Positions 61,601 through 64,000 of a stretch of 64,000 bases of DNA are shown here, piece after piece. Made by a program: the position numbers and the translations under genes. Location of the stretch: contig JASANC010000238.1 of the NCBI GenBank assembly GCA_030248135.1, positions 62,001-126,000 on the forward strand. Reading direction: 5' to 3'. This DNA comes from Theristus sp. LFF4_11. Lineage: Eukaryota > Nematoda > Chromadorea > Monhysterida > Xyalidae. The notes beneath the pieces are model-generated. The model worked only from the letters and a program-made list of their open reading frames with translations. It had not been told where the DNA came from and searched no databases. Within the stretch, counting starts at the first letter, position 1. Each line of letters opens with the position of its first letter.

Positions 61601-63720
61601 GTAGAGCAGGGTGCCTATCGAGATTTCTCTGTCATTAAGTGCCTATACACCCCTCGCGGCGGGGCTCGATCCCCCGAATGCACGGACAAGAGTCCAACGC
61701 GCCACCACCCAGGCCACGAGGGTGACTTTTGTTTTATAGTTTCATTACTGTGCGTTTGATTTTGTCGCGTTTCCAATCCAAACGCTGATCAAATCAAACA
61801 ATGGGTTTGGAACGTGCAACGTTCGTGCACTGAAACTTGTGAACTTGCACGTTGAGTATTTTTTTGACCTGCAAAACACCGTTCACTACCATTTGTTTTT
61901 AATTTTGACGCATAACTTGCAAACTCCTCAAAGAGATGCGTTCTCGAAAACTCGTCAGCGCTAGCGCTAGCAACACAATGACGCACAGTTGTGCTTTTCT
62001 GACCACAAGTCGATAAAATTCATGAAATTGTGAAGGAAAAAGCCGGTCTTGAGTGGAAACTCGCTCAACTATTTCTTCTTCAGGCGGAACACCAGCAGCG
62101 TCTCGCAGCGCAGCAAGCCGCCGCCGCCGCCGCACTGGCCGCACAGCAACAGCAGCAGTACGGACACCATCCGAGTCTGCAGCACTACGCGGTCGTGACG
62201 CAGGGCATGCAGGTTCACAAACAAACATTTTTTTTCTATCGGTTATAAATCGAGATTATCCAGTTCGGCCCAACCGATTGGAGAAGCCCTGTTCAACTGG
62301 TTCAGAAACTTGGAAATATTTTGAAGAAACGAGTCCGCGATGATGAACACGCGAAACCACGCGTTCGCGAAAAAACTTTAGCATTAGCAGCAGTGACGAA
62401 TACTGTAACAAAGCACAGTGTTACTTTTACGTTTATGAATGTTTTAGCTCTGCAAATTCAACGATTTCATGTTTTTTTCTTATTTTCATAGGTTAACACT
62501 CAACAAACGCAGTCAAATGTCACCTATAGCGCGGTGCATCCGGCAAATGTTTTAGATGTGCAACAGCAGCAGCAACAGGTTGGCGACAGTGTTTGAGTTT
62601 GAAACGCTTGTTCGAAAGAAGTCGCTGTTCTGCTTCAAGATGTGCTGTTCGTCAATATGTCACACAGTCACAAACAAAACACAGCACCCAAAGAAAGGCA
62701 CGTACTGATGTACAGTCAATCTCGCTAATATATCCAACTAGCTGATTGGTTAATCATGGGATGTTCTCAGCGCTGGTTGGTCATCACGTCATGTTGCATA
62801 TATTTTCCAGATGGACTGTATGTGCAATGTGCCTGTGTGTTTGTTGTCATTGTGGTCTGGTGTATGTCCAATCAGTTGCACGCATTTAAATACACCCAAT
62901 CAACTAATATTTGAAAGCAGATGTGGTTCAACCGAATAGTAGTCATCAAAAATGCCGTTAAACTCTGCAGGTTAACACAGTACACCACACAGTCCCACAG
63001 CCGCGTGTTCTGCAACGAAGATCAACTGCAACTGTTGGCGTTACACAAGCTGGTGTGCCTGTGGTCGTAAGTAAAATTGTAATGTCGTGTTTCAGCAAAC
63101 TTTTGAATTGCCGCGTCAAGCCAAGGAAATTGAAATGATATGTACGTATTATTTTCTTATTAAACGTAAGCACGCACATGCAGGGAAAATGTTTCACAGC
63201 TGCGTAGCAATTTGAAATCGCAAAACTGAACGCGCTCTGACGACAGTTTTGTGCAAGAAAATGAAAAAAAACTAAGCTGATCAGAATCTTTGTCGCGACA
63301 TGAAATTCGTACAATTCATATTTGGTCTTCGTTCGGTTGTTCACTGGTTTTTTCACAAATCCGTTGAACATTACTGCGCAAAGATAATATATGCTGCTCA
63401 TCCATTCTGTTGACTCGATCTAGATAATACTAGTACAAATCTAATCTAAACCTACTTATCATTGTGCCATTTTGCAGGAAATGGCTTCCGCTTCGCAGAC
63501 GACCGATCACGCCACGCACTACGCACAGCCACAACAAAGCGTGGTCGGCGGGGTTGCCACGACGAGCCTGCCCACGGTGACCGTATCTGCTCCGTTCACC
63601 GTAGTACTCTCGCAGACTACACCGACCGTAACCCAGAGGACCATCAATCCGGGTTACTGTGATTTTCGTTGTTCTGGTGTTATCGATCTGTTTTTTGATT
63701 CTGTGACTCAATGCCATTAG
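32167..63720 (+). CDS. EP400: EP400/Domino-type SWI2/SNF2 remodeler, two C-termini
   Basis: ATPase that exchanges H2A.Z and acts in the TIP60/SWR1 complexes. Exons 1-33: 32167-32313, 32518-32660, 32939-33008, 33327-33473, 33943-34027, 34447-34601, 34734-34919, 35364-35504, 35978-36203, 36991-37121, 37465-37641, 39732-39983, 41026-41121, 42508-42634, 43035-43222, 43391-43501, 44296-44547, 45053-45189, 45577-45763, 46213-46389, 46643-46736, 46854-47285, 47774-47975, 48339-48409, 48732-48994, 49167-49251, 49489-49654, 50169-50389, 50647-50816, 51445-51641, 52426-52654, 52920-53189, 53992-54075. Long form adds 54457-54621 and 14 more exons to 63720 (7620 nt, 2539 aa). Short form reads 54457-55464 (6627 nt, 2208 aa). 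All phases agree. HSA, split ATPase and SANT orders match Domino A/p400. The start at 32167 is the first ATG of a frame that ends in a perfect GTGAGT donor; an upstream exon is possible. Confidence 0.93.
33485..33690 (+). mobile_element. tRNA-derived SINE, sense copy
   Basis: Head GGCCTCGTGGCCTGGTGGTA, B box GGGATCGAGCCCC, body ending CGCTAAAACATCGCGTAAAA and a CAAAC-type tail. It begins 12 bp after exon 4 of the remodeler, so it nearly touches the donor. Confidence 0.85.
34734..35504 (+). CDS. EP400: HSA domain exons 7-8
   Basis: Residues 250-358. Signature [20 protein letters not shown] followed by [16 protein letters not shown] matches the HSA helix that binds actin and actin-related proteins (Arp4) in INO80, SWR1 and p400 remodelers. 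Exon 8 continues the long charged helix ([20 protein letters not shown]) with [13 protein letters not shown]. Both exons are phase 0 with GT donors. Confidence 0.93.
35978..39983 (+). CDS. EP400: Linker exons 9-12, acidic
   Basis: Four exons, residues 359-620. Exon 9 has the post-HSA segment ([20 protein letters not shown]) typical of SRCAP/p400/Domino. Exons 10-12 are strongly acidic and Ser/Thr-rich ([17 protein letters not shown]) and match the long acidic linker before the ATPase, which in relatives helps bind H2A.Z-H2B. A 1.2-kb hAT-like element separates exons 11 and 12. Confidence 0.85.
36681..36846. mobile_element. TACAGTC-family MITE
   Basis: Opens TGCAGTCGATCTAAATTATA, closes ATTTAGCGTTCGATTGTA, long inverted arms with GGGAATCAGCTGATTGGTGG. 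It lies in intron 9. Confidence 0.85.
38408..39610. mobile_element. hAT-like non-autonomous element, 1.2 kb
   Basis: Inverted ends TAGGGGTGG and CCACCCCTA are flanked by the exact 8-bp direct repeat GTCGTTAT (38400-38407 and 39611-39618). Subterminal blocks repeat AAACGGTTTTTTATACCG in both orientations, as expected for transposase-binding sites. The 850-bp middle has only short frames and no transposase, so it depends on another copy. Confidence 0.92.
40056..40745. mobile_element. TACAGTC MITE split by an inserted sequence
   Basis: A left half (GCACAGTAACTCTGTGATAGGC to GCACAGAATGAC) and a right half (CATGTGATCACCAACCAATC to GTAGTTCGGCTGCAG) are about 500 bp apart. The insert ends in AATAATAATAATAATATT, which suggests a retroposed sequence with an AAT tail. 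Exact joints cannot be set. Confidence 0.5.
41026..45763 (+). CDS. EP400: ATPase N-lobe exons 13-19
   Basis: Residues 621-986. [11 protein letters not shown] opens the domain as in Domino. Motif I is DEMGLGKT (690-697), interrupted by an intron after GLG; Ia is [14 protein letters not shown]; motif II is DEAQ (793-796), the Asp-Glu split from Ala-Gln by an intron; III is [36 protein letters not shown] and [19 protein letters not shown] follow, then [20 protein letters not shown]. All catalytic residues are present, so the enzyme should be active. Confidence 0.95.
41607..42008. mobile_element. GC-rich island, probable insertion
   Basis: About 400 bp, far richer in G+C than the AT-rich intron around it, with words such as GCGCGGCCGCGGGGTCG. 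It is bounded by the 8-bp direct repeat CACTATAA (41599-41606 and 42009-42016). No inverted ends, no open frame with a family match, no tRNA boxes. Confidence 0.55.
42285..42457. mobile_element. TACAGTC-family MITE
   Basis: TACAGTCTAACTCTAAATTA at one end and ATTGAGAGTTCGACTGTA at the other; GGGAATCAGCTGG arm. It ends 50 bp before exon 14. Confidence 0.85.
45947..46102. mobile_element. TACAGTC-family MITE
   Basis: TACAGCCGAACTCGATAACA to GAGTTTGACTGTA with arms CGCTGATTGGCTGGGATTAC and CCAATCAGCTAG. Lies in intron 19. Confidence 0.8.
46213..50168 (+). CDS. EP400: INO80-class insertion exons 20-27
   Basis: Eight exons placed between the two ATPase lobes code about 495 residues. The sequence is Ser/Thr/Ala-rich, poorly conserved, with basic (KRKLAT, KRMKRE) and acidic patches. 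A long insertion here is the mark of INO80/SWR1-family ATPases, where it binds the RUVBL1/2 ring. The exon 22 frame (46854-47285) is the longest. The start of exon 28 holds the remaining part of the insertion. Confidence 0.82.
46402..46600 (-). mobile_element. tRNA-derived SINE
   Basis: Minus-strand copy, head region with GTAGCGCGTTAGACTCTG and GATCGAGCCCTGCC, body ACTCGATGGACACCCC and GGGTTAGCCCCATCTAAAAA. It starts 13 bp after exon 20. Confidence 0.75.
47525..47691. mobile_element. TACAGTC-family MITE
   Basis: TACAGTCGAGCTCGAACGTA to TAGAGTTCGACTGTA with arms AATCAGCTGATTGGCTGGGA and CCCAACCAATCAGCTGA. Lies in intron 22. Confidence 0.85.
48025..48168. mobile_element. TACAGTC-family MITE, diverged ends
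   Basis: Arms TTAGCCGATTGGCTGGTGAC and CCAACCAATCGGCTAA with GCATGC boxes; outer ends eroded. It overlaps intron 23. Confidence 0.65.
48560..48702. mobile_element. TACAGTC-family MITE, 3' half
   Basis: Right arm AACCAATCAGCTGATAACCT followed by TTAAGAGATCGACTGTA is intact; the left arm is missing or too diverged. Intron 24. Confidence 0.6.
49981..50115. repeat. Degenerate tandem repeat of about 37 bp
   Basis: Four rounds of CCAATCAGCGAGTCGATG plus a spacer ending AAAATGCAG. Diverged by substitutions. It precedes exon 28; likely spun off from a MITE arm. Confidence 0.65.
50169..52654 (+). CDS. EP400: ATPase C-lobe exons 28-31
   Basis: Residues about 1483-1755. [20 protein letters not shown] opens the lobe, then [34 protein letters not shown] (motif V region), [27 protein letters not shown] and [20 protein letters not shown] (motif VI, arginine finger). 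[20 protein letters not shown] closes it. Near identity of these blocks to Domino/p400 fixes the family. Confidence 0.95.
50850..50993. mobile_element. TACAGTC-related MITE, tandem-arm variant
   Basis: TACAGTCCATGTGAAAAATA to GCGAGAGAGACTGTA; interior has three rounds of ACCAATCAGCGTTGAGA-type sequence instead of a simple palindrome. Related copies at 56920-57069 and 62711-62820. Confidence 0.75.
51030..51312. mobile_element. TACAGTC MITE interrupted by a SINE
   Basis: Left part to AACCAATCAGCT (51073) and right part from ATCAGCTGATTGCCTATAAT to TTCGACTGTAG are one MITE once the SINE between them is removed. The left terminal part is eroded. Confidence 0.8.
51074..51275 (-). mobile_element. 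tRNA-derived SINE nested in MITE
   Basis: Best-preserved copy. Minus strand: ATAGTCACCCTCGTGGCCTG head, GTAGTGCGTTAGACTGCAG, GGGGGATCGAGCCCCGCC, body to CATCGCCTAAAAATCC, tail of five CAA units and T-rich end. The 7-bp repeat ATCAGCT borders it on both sides (51067-51073, 51276-51282). Confidence 0.9.
52920..54075 (+). CDS. EP400: Post-ATPase exons 32-33
   Basis: Exon 32 is a charged helix ([20 protein letters not shown]) followed by Gly/Ala-rich sequence; exon 33 has [20 protein letters not shown] as in Domino and p400. Exon 33 joins exon 34 in frame only if it ends at 54075 before GCACGT, a GC donor. The GT four bases later would shift the frame to an early stop. Confidence 0.85.
54457..55464 (+). 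CDS. EP400: Alternative terminal exon with AT-hook (short isoform)
   Basis: The frame entering at 54457 stays open for 336 codons to the stop at 55462-55464. The first 55 codons ([20 protein letters not shown] to GIDPNE) are shared with the long isoform, which leaves by the GTGAGC donor after 54621. The rest is Ser/Lys/Pro-rich and basic, with one clear AT-hook (RGRGRPRK, residues about 2000-2007) and repeated acidic Ser blocks (SSSDD, SDSD). Length, composition and GC bias mark it as coding. An AT-hook tail is a feature of SRCAP. A polyadenylation signal AATAAA lies at 56089. Confidence 0.8.
   Translation, partial: RDWADQKQRWMEAHEAAMRAESERAARDESEDLAVTYHMTSPFGVDDDDGIDPNEVSKHASTSTRTANAAARRTTAPSRRSAGRRGTATSSDQADTQQRPKRRIIAINTTPMSPLKTKTAGSSFEIRGRGRPRKEESPARTAPVMKKSASLTKKPSPQQQTKSKPNRKSVTFAATNDSSSSASTSSSYSPSSDDESNSESERSRKQPAKSKKPVETSDSDYKASDSDDAQELEARKSTPQRAAAKKPAVAAKPAATFSPSTAARARSLVQQFKARLATPTAAKVTPSPPQRGAVSRPAPTNVPQTPGSLGEYDRPRWAPSRGSSSRRSTFPKDGL
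56089..56094 (+). terminator. Polyadenylation signal for short isoform
   Basis: AATAAA 625 bp after the stop at 55464, in T-rich sequence, before the next exon of the long isoform at 56740. Confidence 0.45.
56740..58120 (+). CDS. EP400: Long-isoform exons 35-38
   Basis: Exons 56740-56781, 57097-57194, 57564-57706, 58031-58120. Exon 35 is only 14 codons. [15 protein letters not shown], then [20 protein letters not shown] and SRLPPV match the PPTPP, acidic, YExTPMPExxLPP block that Domino A and p400 have between ATPase and SANT. This match is strong evidence that these exons are spliced to exon 34 and that 55464 is only one of two ends. Confidence 0.88.
56920..57069. mobile_element. TACAGTC-related MITE, tandem-arm variant
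   Basis: Three rounds of GCTGATTGGTTGG(T/A)CAT-type sequence, then TTGTATATATTTTCCAGATG and GACTGTA. Matches the right end of 62711-62820. It ends 27 bp before exon 36. Confidence 0.7.
58444..59682 (+). CDS. EP400: SANT/Myb-like domain exons 39-41
   Basis: Exons 58444-58727, 59102-59238, 59582-59682. After a Pro/Ala-rich lead with [11 protein letters not shown] comes [14 protein letters not shown] (first helix), [20 protein letters not shown] and [20 protein letters not shown], closing with a basic KKARK. HTPNW, YRSPRQC and PREEG are diagnostic of the p400/Domino A SANT domain, which contacts TIP60 or histone tails. SRCAP lacks it. Confidence 0.93.
60457..60632 (+). repeat. 35-37 bp minisatellite before exon 42
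   Basis: Five copies of AATGCGAAATCCGCTTATCC plus AAGGTGTTCTTTCAA; copies 3 and 5 have TTTTTATCC in place of CTTATCC, giving an alternating pattern. The last copy merges into the polypyrimidine tract of the exon 42 acceptor. Confidence 0.9.
60645..63720 (+). CDS. EP400: Long-isoform C-terminal exons 42-48, Gln-rich
   Basis: Exons 60645-60788, 61117-61208, 61376-61525, 62084-62212, 62492-62578, 62971-63066, 63478-63720. Exon 42 ([20 protein letters not shown]) matches the p400 segment after SANT; exon 44 has [13 protein letters not shown] and a charged helix. Exons 45-48 are Gln/Ala and Thr/Val-rich with runs of 5-6 Gln, as in Domino A. Exon 44 uses an AAG acceptor. The stop at 63718-63720 ends exon 48; an extra terminal exon past a weak donor near 63650 cannot be excluded. 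Confidence 0.85.
61546..61726 (-). mobile_element. tRNA-derived SINE
   Basis: Minus-strand copy with head GTCACCCTCGTGGCCTGGGT and GGGGGATCGAGCCCCGCC; body to CTAAAAACCTCGCCTAAAAT. It begins about 20 bp after exon 44. Confidence 0.85.
62711..62820. mobile_element. TACAGTC-related MITE, short variant
   Basis: TACAGTCAATCTCGCTAATA to TTCCAGATGGACTGTA, with AGCTGATTGGTTAATCAT and a single further arm copy. Intron 46. Confidence 0.8.
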
Positions 63721-63965
63721 AACCACAAGGAAAAACTACGAAATACCGTTTCTTATGCGACCTAGTTGATTGGCGGCCATTTGTGAATTGGACGTCTTGA
63801 TTGTCTTTGTGGTTGGTTTTCGTACTACTAAATTAGCAGCAGGTAGTCTGTTCAATTTATTTTCGTTTCGATCATCGTCAGGCGAAAGCTCTCTTGTACG
63901 CCGATGTACTGCAGCGCAGCCTGCCTGGATATGCAGATTGTAATGGTTGTTAACATTTGAGCGAC

Positions 63966-63994
63966 AATAAAAAAGCGTTAATATTTTCAATAAA
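63966..63994 (+). terminator. Polyadenylation signals of long isoform
   Basis: AATAAA at 63966-63971 and 63989-63994, about 250 bp after the stop, at the right edge of the window. Confidence 0.6.
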
Positions 63995-64000
63995 ACACAC

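Overview
The window is nuclear DNA of an invertebrate animal. Genes are broken into many short exons by GT-AG introns (two use GC-AG), intergenic and intronic DNA is AT-rich and packed with short transposons, and the genes are metazoan families. Splice acceptors of the TTTTCAG type and a TTAGGC-TTAGGC-TTAGGC run (31970-31987) would fit a nematode, but the species cannot be fixed from this sequence. I built the gene models by hand, chaining exons whose splice phases agree and whose translations align to known families; every complete model closes in frame.

Layout. 18-176 (-): first exon of a rhodopsin-like GPCR that runs off the left edge. 177-6124: repeat-rich intergenic DNA. 6125-15922 (-): PAN3, 16 exons, about 818 aa, the adaptor of the PAN2-PAN3 poly(A) nuclease. 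18016-20469 (-): SPRING1 (C12orf49), 6 exons, 260 aa, a Golgi membrane protein needed for SREBP processing. 20470-24199: poly-G/poly-C rich DNA with TIR elements and a near-perfect hairpin. 24200-30095 (-): sterol O-acyltransferase (SOAT/ACAT), 12 exons resolved, N-terminal exon(s) unresolved. 30096-32166: divergent promoter region. 32167-63720 (+): a very large EP400/Domino-type SWI2/SNF2 chromatin remodeler.

The remodeler is the centre of the window. Exons 1-33 encode an HSA domain and a split INO80/SWR1-class ATPase. The gene then has two possible endings. Reading through exon 34 gives an AT-hook tail that stops at 55464 (SRCAP-like, about 2208 aa). Splicing from an internal donor after 54621 leads to 14 more exons with a SANT domain and a Gln-rich tail ending at 63720 (p400-like, about 2539 aa). 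This matches the logic of Drosophila domino A and B isoforms.

SPRING1 and SOAT, both in sterol homeostasis, lie next to each other in the same orientation. Mobile DNA includes a tRNA-derived SINE with a CAA-type tail (six copies), a TACAGTC palindromic MITE family (over a dozen copies), and at least three hAT-like non-autonomous elements with exact 8-bp target duplications.
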